The notes under the pieces were generated by a model, which had not been told where the DNA came from, searched no databases, and saw only the letters and a program-made list of their open reading frames with translations. Position numbers and translations under genes: made by a program. From Paraphoma chrysanthemicola (lineage: Eukaryota > Ascomycota > Dothideomycetes > Pleosporales > Phaeosphaeriaceae), in NCBI GenBank assembly GCA_020744225.1, contig JAGMWG010000020.1, positions 62,001 to 126,000 of the forward strand: a DNA stretch of 64,000 nucleotides, given 5' to 3'. This document shows, in pieces, positions 30,285 to 40,127 of this stretch; positions within the stretch are counted from its first letter, which is position 1; the number at the start of each line of letters is the position of its first letter.

Positions 30285-33200
30285 CTATATAGGAAAGTTC
30301 ATACTCGGCTTTCCAAACCAGCTGCACTTGCACTTGCACTCTTTCTCCAAAAACTTGTACATAAGCTTGTCGAGATCTCCTACTGAGCGACCCCAAGTAT
30401 CAGAGTCAAATACGTCATCATCGCATCCAGGAAGCAGCGTTTCATCTTTTCCGTCATCGCTTTCTGCGCTTGAGGAAGCGAACTTAGCGTTCGTAGAATT
30501 GTCGTAACACTCATCGAAAAGATCAATGACTTTCGACAGATGGTCCTGAAAAGCCGGCAAAATCATCGGTAAATCAAGCGGTGCGAGATCGTAGCGTCCT
30601 GTGGTGCACACCACGTGAGGGTTCGTTCCATTTCGGAGGCTCCCGAGGTAGCAGTCTCGCAGCTCAAATAGTGCATCTAGTCCGTAAGATAGCGCACCTG
30701 CGATTCCATGGAAGATGTATGGCCAGAACATGAAGAGGCGCATGATGAGTGTCACAGTGCTGACGACGAGGACGAAGGTTGTTAGATGAAACAATACGAA
30801 ACGGAGTCCGAGATCGTCAGTCTCGTAGTCATCCCAAGGCCATTTGACTTCCCTCAAGCCACGGAACCATGGTGAGGTTATAAGACTTGATTTCATCAGC
30901 TCTTTCTCAAGGATGCTTCGAATTTGCTTTGCAGGCGGATCTTCTAGAGTGGTCGATATTGGCACCGCAGGAGCATTGCGGAAGCCAATGCGGCCTAGAA
31001 ACATTCCACGATTGCCACGCGCATCTGGGTCTCTGTTGATCTCGATCAGTCTTGCAACATGGAGTGGAGTCTGCCACTGGTTGTTGGCCATGTGTATATC
31101 TGCATCTGCCTTGATCAGACTTCTGATGGCTTCCACATGTTTGTATCGGACGGCTCGGTGTAGTAGGGTTTCTCGTCGACGGAGATGCATGAAGCGTGTG
31201 CGACCTGTGGGTAGGTACTGATGATACGGAAAGTTGCAATATATCGGCCCTTTGAAATGTTCCAACAGGATCTTGAAGTTTTGCAAGGCATGCGATTTGT
31301 AGATGCTTGTCAGTGCTACGTTCAGGCCGAGATCAAGCGCCGTCACGTATGGATGGCCATGCAAAGTAGTTTGCTGGGCATTTTGATTCGAACACAACAG
31401 GAAGGAGCCGTAGTCGAGGGTGTGCCGAAGGCGATGGCCCCAACCAAATGTGTTATTATCAAATGCACCATCGGTGCCATAACGCTCCACCGCTGGGTCC
31501 TGAGCTCCTTGAGCATCAAAGTTCATTGCAGTCAAGTAAGTTGGCGTCCAAGACAGGAATGGGTCATGTTCAGAGTTGTTGTCGAAGTTGGGACCGCTGC
31601 TGAACATGACACTAAAGCCGTTGTTCTTCCTCGCAACCTTCCACCACACTTCCTCGTGCGCTAGAAGATATCGAAGAGACCTCTCGATACCCGTTGGATG
31701 AGGAAATTTTCGCATACTTTGTACAATCGGATCATCCAGGACTTGCGATAACCATGTGCTTAGTATATCTGGATCCTGACACGGATACATTATGGCAGAT
31801 GCCAAGAAGCGGCTCTTCTCAAGACCATGGAGTGGATTAGCAAAGTTGTTGGCGATGTAAGAGTCCGCAAGCTCGATATTGCCACAGATGACTGCTAACT
31901 GAAAAGGCGTCATTCTTGGTCGAGAGCCTCGGGGTCGCAGTCTTGACTGGACCAGTCGCACGTTATGACGCTTTGCATGATCGACCATGCTTTGGAAGAA
32001 CGATACTGCAAGGCGATCCGGGAGAAAGGCTAGCTCGTGAAGCATGCTCAAACCGTCAAGTGATACCTCGCAGATTATTGCTCTGAAAACTTCCGGACCA
32101 ATTCCACTACACAGTAATTCAAAGGCAGATGTACTCTTACAATAAAGCGCACGTCGGAAAGCAGACCATCCGTTTGGGCCAGTAGGCGAAGGGATGACAT
32201 TGGAGCTTATGTCATCCCAATTCCATATCCAAAATATTTCTATCAATTCTCTTCCAATATTCTCTGATTTGACGGAATAATAGACCGCAGACTCGCCATT
32301 CTCCAGGACAATGTTGAGTCTGGTAAGATCATGGTTTTGATTGGAGATGGTCCTCAAGATCTTTTTAAAAGCGTTGTCGTCGTCCGTTGTAAAAAGCAAA
32401 CGAGCGAACAGATTGGTGTGTTGTATACCGCAAGCTAAAGGCGATCGTCCATCGAGGTCAAACCGCATAAGAGCCTCAGTGGGAAGGTCTTTGAGTAATC
32501 GCGAAAGAATGTCATAGTCATGCCGTGATGTAGCTCGGTGAAGTGCTGATGAGCCAGAATGCGAGACACTTGGATCTGAACCAAGCTCCAGCAGAAACTC
32601 CACAGCTTCTAGGTTGTGCGAATCAACCGCACATTCCAACGCCGTTCCTGACACACATTCCGCTCCGCTTTGACAGCTGGAGACGTTCGCAGCGACAGTA
32701 TCGTTCAGATCTTTTTCCTTCAATTGCTCGTAGAAAGGGTCTTTCCCAAGGAACTTGATCATATTGTCGAGCGACTTGCCATGTCCCACAGCAACTGCAT
32801 GTAATATGGATCGTCCTTGATCATCAGTCTTCTTCAAATCAGCACCGGCTCGAAGCAGGGCTCCAAAACTTTCGTGTTGACCGTGACTCGCAGCACAGAA
32901 AAGTGCAGTACAGCCGTTGTTATCCTGCTGGTCGATGTCGTGTTTGCATTCACTGAGCAGGTAGGCAATGTTTGCGAGATCGTTTTGGACCGCTGCAGCG
33001 TGTAACGGGTATTTCACACTTGCTTTTTCCTTTCCTTTTGTTGAATATGGCGTAATTTCGAGGTTTGATGACTCCGTGGAAGGGTGTTGTGGGGCGGCTC
33101 GACTGTCATCTCCTGGATCGTGCTGATACGATGTAAAGTCATCCCAAAGGTCGATCAAGGGCGCATCCGCTGTCAAATCAAGAGACGATTGGTCGACTGC

Positions 33201-34640
33201 CAGCTCTTTAACCAACTGCTGTAACGGGAGGAGAACTCTTTCTGCTGGCTCGTGCCCTAACGAAGCACTCCTTGAAATCTCCCTGACCGCAGCGTGTAAA
33301 TTTCGGTCACAACCAAAGCCCGTGGCGAGACAAAGGCCTGATTGATATGTGGTATACTTCAGCGCATGTCCTCGTGCCATGATCTTCAAGTCTTGAAAGA
33401 TCTTTACACCGATTTCGTGCAAACGTGTTGTCGGTCCGAAGTTTGTTATCAGCCAGTTCATGTCGAATTGGCCATATCTGTTATCTGGCGTAAACTTCCC
33501 CAAGGACGCGGGCCGGGGGTTGCGGTGCAGCAGTTCGTTGAGCTCCCTGGCCTCGGGCCGTGTGTGTGGCTCGATCATGAGACAACGTCGGAGGATGTCG
33601 CCGAAGAATTGTATCTCGATCTCGGGAATACTAGAAGACACAGCCAAGGCGAACGATTCTATCGCAATGCCACGTAACTCACCACTTTTCGACAAACGCA
33701 TGACGTCTGCGTTGGTAACGAAGCCATCTCCGTCTACCACCAGCTGCGTCTCGGGACCCCACCTGGATTGTTGAAATGGCTGACCGTCGAGTAGGATCGC
33801 CCAGAATACAAGACCCATGGAGTAGATCTCAGATTGCATCAAGGCGGTCATTCCAACAGCGGTCCGAGCCTCTGGTGATATCCATGGCTCCGAGAAACCG
33901 CTGAATTCCGCCTCTTCAGAGCCTCCGTATACTGATAGACCAAAGTCACTGATCTTGGCTGAGAAAGACTTTGGATCATCTTCACTTTGAGCGATTAGCA
34001 CATTCTCCGGCTTACAATCACCCCACACGAATCCTGCGTCGTGAATATGATATATACCCTCAGCTATCTCCCCAATCAGTCTCTTTTTCTCGGGCCAAGT
34101 GATGGCGCCATTATCTTTTTCCATGAGAAATTGAGCCAATGAGTTATGTTGTGCGTACTCGAGTGCTAGCACTGGGCTGATTTGAGCGTGATCGTCTTTC
34201 TCCCACGCAACACCCATGAGCCGTATAATATGAGGACTCGATTGAAGATAACCAAGGGCCCTGACTTCCTTCGCGAATGCGGCTAGTTGAGAAGTCTGAT
34301 GTACAGAGTCTCGTTCTTGCTGTTGCCTCGACCAGATGATGCGCTTGTACACGGTGTTAGATTCTGCCCTCAGGTCTTTCTTATTAGGGTATCTGCATTG
34401 TGTTAGTGGATCTCGTTCATATTTTGCGTATCGAGCATACCTTTGGTTGTTGTAGGTGCGATCGACAACATATTGGCCGCCCTTTCCTAGGGTACCGACT
34501 GCTGCTTCCCACCGTCGCCGGGGGTCAGCGACTAAGGGGTCTACCGTCGGAATTCGATATCTCTCGACGTAGTGAATGAATTCCAGAAAATTAGAGCCCC
34601 ACGAGTAGTCCGTTGGTTCGTCGTTCTGGTGGGCGTCCAT
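30285..34640 (-). CDS. Protein kinase with ankyrin repeats and C-terminal membrane segment
   Basis: One minus-strand frame of 1451 codons. It hides a probable in-frame 48-base intron (34440-34393; GTATGC, CACTAAC branch, TGCAG), leaving about 1435 aa. The kinase domain spans roughly residues 45-370. It has a glycine-rich LGKGGQYV, catalytic loop WGDCKPENVLI (Asp and Asn kept, HRD replaced by WGD), the SDFGLS metal-binding motif, and a SPEA in place of APE, so activity is plausible. Ankyrin repeats begin near 540 (YPLHAAAVQNDLANIAYLL, NGCTALFCAASHGQ) with more near 640-720 and 1200-1250 (ETLLHRAVRYKHVEAIRSLI). A hydrophobic stretch near 1305-1330 could be a membrane helix, and the C-terminus is Cys/Lys-rich. 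Such multi-domain kinases are expanded in filamentous fungi, without known substrates. Confidence 0.88.
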   Translation of the reverse strand: MDAHQNDEPTDYSWGSNFLEFIHYVERYRIPTVDPLVADPRRRWEAAVGTLGKGGQYVVDRTYNNQRYARYAKYERDPLTQCRYPNKKDLRAESNTVYKRIIWSRQQQERDSVHQTSQLAAFAKEVRALGYLQSSPHIIRLMGVAWEKDDHAQISPVLALEYAQHNSLAQFLMEKDNGAITWPEKKRLIGEIAEGIYHIHDAGFVWGDCKPENVLIAQSEDDPKSFSAKISDFGLSVYGGSEEAEFSGFSEPWISPEARTAVGMTALMQSEIYSMGLVFWAILLDGQPFQQSRWGPETQLVVDGDGFVTNADVMRLSKSGELRGIAIESFALAVSSSIPEIEIQFFGDILRRCLMIEPHTRPEARELNELLHRNPRPASLGKFTPDNRYGQFDMNWLITNFGPTTRLHEIGVKIFQDLKIMARGHALKYTTYQSGLCLATGFGCDRNLHAAVREISRSASLGHEPAERVLLPLQQLVKELAVDQSSLDLTADAPLIDLWDDFTSYQHDPGDDSRAAPQHPSTESSNLEITPYSTKGKEKASVKYPLHAAAVQNDLANIAYLLSECKHDIDQQDNNGCTALFCAASHGQHESFGALLRAGADLKKTDDQGRSILHAVAVGHGKSLDNMIKFLGKDPFYEQLKEKDLNDTVAANVSSCQSGAECVSGTALECAVDSHNLEAVEFLLELGSDPSVSHSGSSALHRATSRHDYDILSRLLKDLPTEALMRFDLDGRSPLACGIQHTNLFARLLFTTDDDNAFKKILRTISNQNHDLTRLNIVLENGESAVYYSVKSENIGRELIEIFWIWNWDDISSNVIPSPTGPNGWSAFRRALYCKSTSAFELLCSGIGPEVFRAIICEVSLDGLSMLHELAFLPDRLAVSFFQSMVDHAKRHNVRLVQSRLRPRGSRPRMTPFQLAVICGNIELADSYIANNFANPLHGLEKSRFLASAIMYPCQDPDILSTWLSQVLDDPIVQSMRKFPHPTGIERSLRYLLAHEEVWWKVARKNNGFSVMFSSGPNFDNNSEHDPFLSWTPTYLTAMNFDAQGAQDPAVERYGTDGAFDNNTFGWGHRLRHTLDYGSFLLCSNQNAQQTTLHGHPYVTALDLGLNVALTSIYKSHALQNFKILLEHFKGPIYCNFPYHQYLPTGRTRFMHLRRRETLLHRAVRYKHVEAIRSLIKADADIHMANNQWQTPLHVARLIEINRDPDARGNRGMFLGRIGFRNAPAVPISTTLEDPPAKQIRSILEKELMKSSLITSPWFRGLREVKWPWDDYETDDLGLRFVLFHLTTFVLVVSTVTLIMRLFMFWPYIFHGIAGALSYGLDALFELRDCYLGSLRNGTNPHVVCTTGRYDLAPLDLPMILPAFQDHLSKVIDLFDECYDNSTNAKFASSSAESDDGKDETLLPGCDDDVFDSDTWGRSVGDLDKLMYKFLEKECKCKCSWFGKPSMNFPI

Positions 34641-35054
34641 TGAGATGTCAACTACACCTAACGAGGCTGAAACAGTTGACTGTTGTTTTCCAACTGAGTT
34701 TTTCGAAGCAAGGTGTGTGTAAGAGATGTGGCCAACGTTGCGAGAGACGGACTGGCACGAAATTTTTAGTGGCCGACGTAAGTTGCAGGTAAGTCGTGAA
34801 ATGTGTCGAAGGTCTGCTCGTCAACTTCAGGTGATGGACAGGCCTCACAAGGCTGAGAAGAATGATCGGCGATAGTGGCGCTTTCCTTGGAAGTTGATAC
34901 GTTGGGATAAATGGCGCAACCTGTGAGGCACTGGTGCGGGGCTGCGCACCTGCTCCACGCAACAGCAAAGACAGACACTCGAAAGCCTAGCGTGTGCCTA
35001 AGCAATTTGCCATCTTCTTACTTCCTAAAGTCATGTACGCAAGTCATATGTGAG
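34641..35054. other. Divergent intergenic region
   Basis: 414 bases between the start of the kinase-ankyrin gene (minus) and the multi-pass membrane protein (plus), likely carrying both promoters. Confidence 0.45.
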
Positions 35055-36526
35055 ATGGCTCTTGACACGCTCCCTGCGATTCTATACAATGAGGGATTCA
35101 TTACGCGATGGTGCGTCGCGGTGTACGTTGTTGCTGCGATTGCATTCGTTAACCTTGTATGTGGGCCAACTACTCCCTATATCCTCCAGGTGGAATCCAG
35201 TCTAATTATCAATCGAGTAGCTGCAATACACTCTTCTAATCGCTCTGATGGTAACCGTGATCGAGGAGCCGAGCCTCTCTCCTTCCCATCCAGCAAACAC
35301 CAGAAACACCATGTTCGAACACATCAGCCTTCTCGATAGACATCGAGATATCGGCGACCCTGAAGACCTGGATGATTGGCCCCGTTCTCGATCAAGGCCG
35401 ATATTTACGGGAACATACATTGCAGTGCGTATCTGGAGGCAACTCGCGCCGCTGCGATCTTTAGTGTGGCCTCCGTCAATCGAATCTCGAATTGTAGTTA
35501 CCAGACACATTTTATCGACCTTGCAGCATTTGCGCTATCATTCGAGCTCCGGATTGTACTTCGCTCGCGGTCTTGTCGTATATATCCTATTATATCGCTT
35601 GATCCCGGCTGCCTTCGAGTCTCTTTTCGGCTTCGTCATTATTCTTTTCCACGCAGTCATTGATGGCATTGTGGGAGATCTGAGTAAAAGCTCGCTATTC
35701 ATCGCAGATGTTATACTTTGGATCTTGATCAGGGGCGTGTATTTCACGCTCGCAAGCGAAGCCATTGGTTTCCATACGCTGTAAGTCCTCCCATGAGACC
35801 TAAATAAATGCCTTCGATTCGTTGACTAGTTGCAGCCGTGTCGTCTCTACATCAACACAAGTCACAACCAATATGGTCTCAGAGATTTTCGATCCGAAGA
35901 CTGCTAGACCTCGTCGCATTGACTCGGGTCTACCGCCACTATCACTTGCTATCTGTGGGGCGTTTTATAGTATCACGCTGCTCATTTCTGAGATTGTTCC
36001 TTATCTGATGGTTTATGGACCGGTCTCGGCTTCGAAGGAATCAGCACTGTATCAATCTATCTTACGAGCGACTGTTTGGAAATTCTTGTTAACTATACTG
36101 TTGAATCTCCCAGCATTTCTAGTAATGGCGAAGCTCCAAGCTCAAACGATCAACTCAAAGGAACCTACCATAGTGCGATACTCGGTCGGCAAGCGTATCA
36201 GTTCTCGTTCGCTTATTCTCGCGCAGACGGACTGGCTACGCGTCTTTCGAAACCTAGTTCAAGGTCTGACACTAGGATCACTGCTCATCGTAGTTGTGCT
36301 TCTCTTTGGCACCTGGTTGACCAGTAGACTCGAACACCAAGATATGCTTAGGCCCTGGATTTTTTCTTATCTAGATCCAAGCTCAAAGTTCGGGTTCTTG
36401 GGACTTATGCATGGAACTATCTTCTGGGCGAACAATTTTTTGATGCTCATCAACCCATGGAAATCTATTCTGTACTACACCGACGAGTTCGATCGATGGA
36501 TGATTTTCGGCGTCGAAGGCACATAG
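35055..36526 (+). CDS. Multi-pass membrane protein of unknown function
   Basis: Three exons (35055-35156, 35221-35780, 35836-36526) give 450 aa. Intron 1 has a GTATGT donor, a TCTAAT branch and a GAGTAG acceptor. Splicing it fuses two hydrophobic halves into one long helix region (VYVVAAIAFVNL plus LQYTLLIALMV). Intron 2 runs GTAAGT...TTGCAG in phase 2. About seven hydrophobic segments are visible, including YILLYRLIPAAFESLFGFVIIL, SLFIADVILWILIRGVYF, LSLAICGAFYSITLLI, FLLTILLNLPAFLVMA and SLLIVVVLLFGTWLT. An Asp/Arg-rich loop (DRHRDIGDPEDLDDWPR) lies after the first pair. I recognise no family. It sits between the kinase-ankyrin gene (divergent) and the HeLo gene (convergent, 23 bases from stop to stop). 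Confidence 0.72.
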
Positions 36527-36549
36527 AATAAGAATCTGTGTCATTGGCA

Positions 36550-38392
36550 CTATTTCATCTCGCAGCTTTCGAGCTCATGAACCACAGTTCGAGAGAATTG
36601 AGAGGACAATCTTTCATCATCACCCTGCACGTCCCACTTCTCTACGGTTAGACATTTCATGGCAGCGTCCATATACCGCTGACCCATATAGAAACCCAGC
36701 AAGGGTATCATTCTATTGACCAGGTCGTTCTTGAAGGCAGCAGCTGTCTTCTTTTCGTTCCAGAAGGCCCTTATCTGCTTCCACAGTCCGATCTCGATGA
36801 GGATGATGCCCAAACTATATATGTCGTATGATCGTTCAAACTTTGTGGACGGATTCGGCATTTGGTAACTAGGGTGTCTGTAGAGGTTCGAAGTGGTGTT
36901 GACGTCGTATTCGGACACTTCTCGTGGGTTATCTAGTCGTGCATATGCAAACCCACTAAGGAACGGCTCGGAGATACTCGGATTATCTTCGGTGTGAAAG
37001 CAAATTATGCTATCGCTGCTCAAATTTCGATGTAGCCAACCCGCAAAATGCATGTATGCAATCGAGTTTGCGATGCGAGCGGCAAGCCGGAATCGATGTT
37101 CCAGCGGGAATGCCCCCGGAGGGGTGTTATCCTCTCTTGCCCGGAGAAATTCTTGGAGTGTCGACTGCCGAAGTTGAGGCTGAGCTGCGAGACGGGGTGG
37201 TAGTCGAAAGACAAGACCATAGCGCTCATCTGAGCCCAGATCGTGGCGTATGAAACCTATACAGTCCAAGATACGATATTGGCTTGGCTTCGGGGTGACG
37301 CTGAGTAGATCCATCAAGTTGATCAGTCGGTTGAATAGTACTGTGTTCTCCTCCGTCCCAGGCTCCTTAGCTTGAACCATTTTGTATTCCACAAGAACCT
37401 TCTGATTGACCTTCCCGGACTGTATCTTCAAAACGCGAGCGATGTTCTGCTTAGCTGGCGTGATACTGGTAGTTTGCAGGGTCAGAGTCTCCAGAAAAGC
37501 TTCCGAAATGATTGGTTTACGACTTGACAAGAAATCTTTTTCAAGTCGCGCTTGCCTCATAGCTCTCTGTTTGAAGATTTCGGCATTGTAGTAGTCATGG
37601 AAAGTGGCCGAGAACGAATCCGTGGGTTCCATGTTGGGTGACAGAGTCAGATTCCGTGGGCGCGCTACCATGTCTCGTGAAGCTAGAGACTGCTTCGTTC
37701 GTGATAATGAGAAGTATAGTCCATTGTTCATCTTGCTCATATGAGACACAAGTTGTTCATACTTCGCTTTATCCTTGATTGCCCACTTCGTCTTCTTCAT
37801 ATAACTAAGTCTCTTCCGAAAGATGCACAAGACGTCTTCAAAGACAACCAAGGCATCGTCCGTCATGAGGTTCGGAATCGTCAACGTCCGATTACCCGTG
37901 TCGTCGTCATTATCCTCGTCTTTGCCTTTGCGTTGTAGCAGGTTGCTAAGTCGATTTCGTTCCTCCTTTTGGAACCCATACTTGGAGTTGAGCTCGTTGA
38001 AATGCGTCAAATCATTACAAATATGACATAGAGCTTGCATGATCAATTGATACATCAGTTGGTCGCCTTTCATTTGCTCTTCGAACTCGGTATCAGCATC
38101 AGTCAAACCAACAACGCGAGCCCACGCATCGAATCTAGACTTTGTTAGCATCAAATCGTGGATGTTACCCTATACGTCCTCACTCACTTGACATATTCGA
38201 ATCCCATCAATGTATGAAGCCGCGATGCAGTTTCGCCAATGGCTTTCGCCGCCTGGATGATTTCATAGCCTTCCTGGGCGGCTGTGAAGAATTGAAACGC
38301 GAAGCCGGCGACTCCAAATGCGAGGCCTTTGAGGTCGTGAGATGTGAAAGTTCATGGTGAGCCACATCCTGCTACTCACTGGCGGGATCCAT
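36550..38392 (-). CDS. HeLo-domain protein with C-terminal pseudokinase (prion-inhibition and propagation type)
   Basis: Three minus-strand exons, 38392-38380, 38326-38188 and 38134-36550, give 578 aa. The 13-base first exon starts ATGGATCCC and joins to read MDPASLAFGVAGFAFQFF, a classic HeLo N-terminus. Intron 1 is GTGAGT...TCAAAG. Intron 2 is GTGAGT...TCTAG with a GCTAAC branch. The HeLo domain covers about residues 1-210 (QEGYEIIQAAKAIG, ETASRLHTLMGFE, KFDAWARVVGL). A kinase-like domain covers about 300-575. Its catalytic loop is LHRNLSSD (HRD Asp changed to Asn) and the DFG position reads LSGFA, so phosphotransfer is unlikely. SYDIYSLGIILIEIGLW is the conserved F-helix. HeLo domains form membrane-active helical bundles in fungal cell-death proteins; this pairing parallels MLKL. 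Confidence 0.88.
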
Positions 38393-38878
38393 CGGTGCTT
38401 CTGTACCAAATAAGAAAAGCCGTACAGTGTTGTCTGGCACCAATTTCCCTTCGTTCACCAAGCTTGTCCCCGCTTCTCAGATTCCATCATCAAAGCCTTC
38501 CAGCAGAAAGGTTCGCAATGGGAAGCGGGGTTCGAACAAGTTTGCTCATCAGGCTGAGAAGTGGCGCACTGGAAGGTCAGAGCTAAGCCGGAACAGGACG
38601 CTAGCCAGCTCTTATCTTCAACTTTCAGGAAGTGTTACCTTCAACACGTCGAGATTAATCATAAATCGGTGAAACCTGATCACGGCATTCTTATTATGAA
38701 AGTGATACACTACTTCTCTCACTGAATATATATCGGAACAGCAACGCGGCCAAAAAGTACCTAGCTACATCTCTTTATCACACATCACCCTCACATTCCT
38801 CAGCCTCGTTAGAATACCCGCATGACACCGCTAGGATCGCAATAAGATGTGAGAGGAAGCAAAAAAAGAGCAAAAAAT
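38393..38878. other. Intergenic, 5S downstream flank
   Basis: Between the HeLo gene start and the second 5S gene. Close to the 5S gene it has the same GCTCTTTTTTT terminator-like tract as copy 1. A CACATTCCTC-AGCCTC segment near 38793 weakly recalls the module at 29573. Confidence 0.45.
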
Positions 38879-38997
38879 ACATACAACAGCGGGGATTCGC
38901 CAGTGGTCACCCACCTGACTACTAGTCCGCCGGTACGCTGCTTAAATAGGGCTGAGCGAACGGGAAGCCTTGTTTTCAACGTCCTATGGTCGTATGT
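38879..38997 (-). rRNA. 5S ribosomal RNA gene (copy 2)
   Basis: 119 bases on the minus strand, identical to the gene at 29651-29769 except one base (C instead of T on the plus strand at 38938), which changes an A-U to a G-U pair in the helix around the GACGTTG strand. Helix I ends pair (ACATAC with GTATGT). The internal promoter region TTTAAGC...GTAGTCAGGTGGGTGACC is intact. T-runs follow at 38872-38877 and 38861-38867. Near-identity of two dispersed copies with unrelated 5' flanks suggests that both are functional or kept alike by conversion. Confidence 0.95.
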
Positions 38998-39672
38998 GGG
39001 AAAATAGGTTTATTGTTGCAATATATCGGCTGCAAACAGGCTTCGCTTAGTGGTTTGCATTAGCGCGCCACTAAGCCCATATGCTAGATGCATCTCCCCT
39101 TCACAGCACGCCGAGAATAATTAAAGTCATGCATGCTATCCTACGCGGCCTGGATATTTGTATAGCCAAGAAAAGATGATGCCGGGGGATTTGTTTGCAT
39201 ATACAGTCGCTCGCGATTGCGGCTTCACCCTTGCACGCAGCTCCAACACTGTTTCGGGCCAGCTTATTTGCAGAGGTGCATGACCCCGCCTTCCGTAAGT
39301 AGTCAAGCGTTTACCGTCTTTGGCCGAACCTTGCCAGTCTGACAGGCCAACTTGGTGTGCTGCTGCCTGTTACGCTCGGGCTAATTCTCTAATCGACAAC
39401 GTCACCGCCAATAACAACACGCAGGTGTTCTCAATGTGCGTCAATAGTCACAAATTCTCTATCATGTTGAGCGATTGGAAACGCACTCGCCTCGCCACGC
39501 AGGCTATGGTCAGCTGCTCGTTCGTCCGATCAGCCCCAAATGCATTCATCGCTGGCTTGTTCGCTCTGACCTAATCTTCACTCACCACATCTACTCTAGT
39601 GCCTAAAGCACCGGAGAAGCAGTTTGAAAGTATCCGTTCACCACAGCTTTTCGAGCGAGATTCACGAACAGC
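38998..39672. other. Intergenic with one short hairpin
   Basis: A 9-base inverted repeat, GCTTAGTGG and CCACTAAGC, flanks a 16-base loop at about 39046-39079. A Cys-containing frame at 39320-39574 has no ATG and is not called. Confidence 0.4.
39020..39027 (-). promoter_or_regulatory. TATA-like element upstream of 5S copy 2
   Basis: GATATATT on the minus strand at about -23 to -30, matching position and sequence of the element upstream of 5S copy 1. Confidence 0.65.
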
Positions 39673-40127
39673 ATGGCTCAACAAGGCGGCACTTGGGATC
39701 CTAAGAGTACGGCTCTCTTCCAGGTCTGTCGCGGAGTTTATTTGTATACTGACACTGCCTGATAGAGATCCAACGCCAACAGATTGAGGAGGCAAAGAAG
39801 CAACAAACCAGCAGCGAACTTTCCCAAGAACAAAAACTCTTTGACACCCCTGGTGTCTCGCACAACCAGGACAACAAGACGGACGCACATGACTGGGACA
39901 TCGTCAAAGACTCTAAAGACGAGCTCAAGCTGAAGCCCAAGCCCCGTATAGACGGCGTGTCAAGTCAGTTCAACTTTCAGATCGGCTGGGGGAAATGGAA
40001 ATGGGATCTTTTCAACTGGGACGTGAGCGTTGGAAAGGTAGCGAGACAGCCCGAGGAGGCTTCACCATCGTCCCCATCCTCAACGACGGACAGGAATAAA
40101 AAGGCGCAGCTAGCTGAACGGAAGTAG
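39673..40127 (+). CDS. Small hydrophilic Trp-rich protein, hypothetical
   Basis: Exons 39673-39723 and 39768-40127 join in phase 0 across a 44-base intron (GTCTGT, CTGAC branch, TAGAG) to give 136 aa. Exon 1 encodes MAQQGGTWDPKSTALFQ. Exon 2 is an uninterrupted 119-codon frame lacking its own ATG: a Gln/Lys/Glu-rich start (IQRQQIEEAKKQQ), a charged centre (HDWDIVKDSKDELKLKPKPR), a tryptophan-rich segment (GWGKWKWDLFNWD), and a Ser/Pro-rich basic tail. There is no signal peptide or membrane segment. I do not recognise the family; the Trp-rich segment may bind a partner protein or membrane. The donor is non-ideal, so the start of exon 1 is the least certain point. Confidence 0.55.

Noticed and set aside
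39046..39079. 9-base inverted repeat as a possible transposon end or structured RNA
   Set aside because: Stem too short, no second copy, no target-site duplication, and no tRNA-like features.
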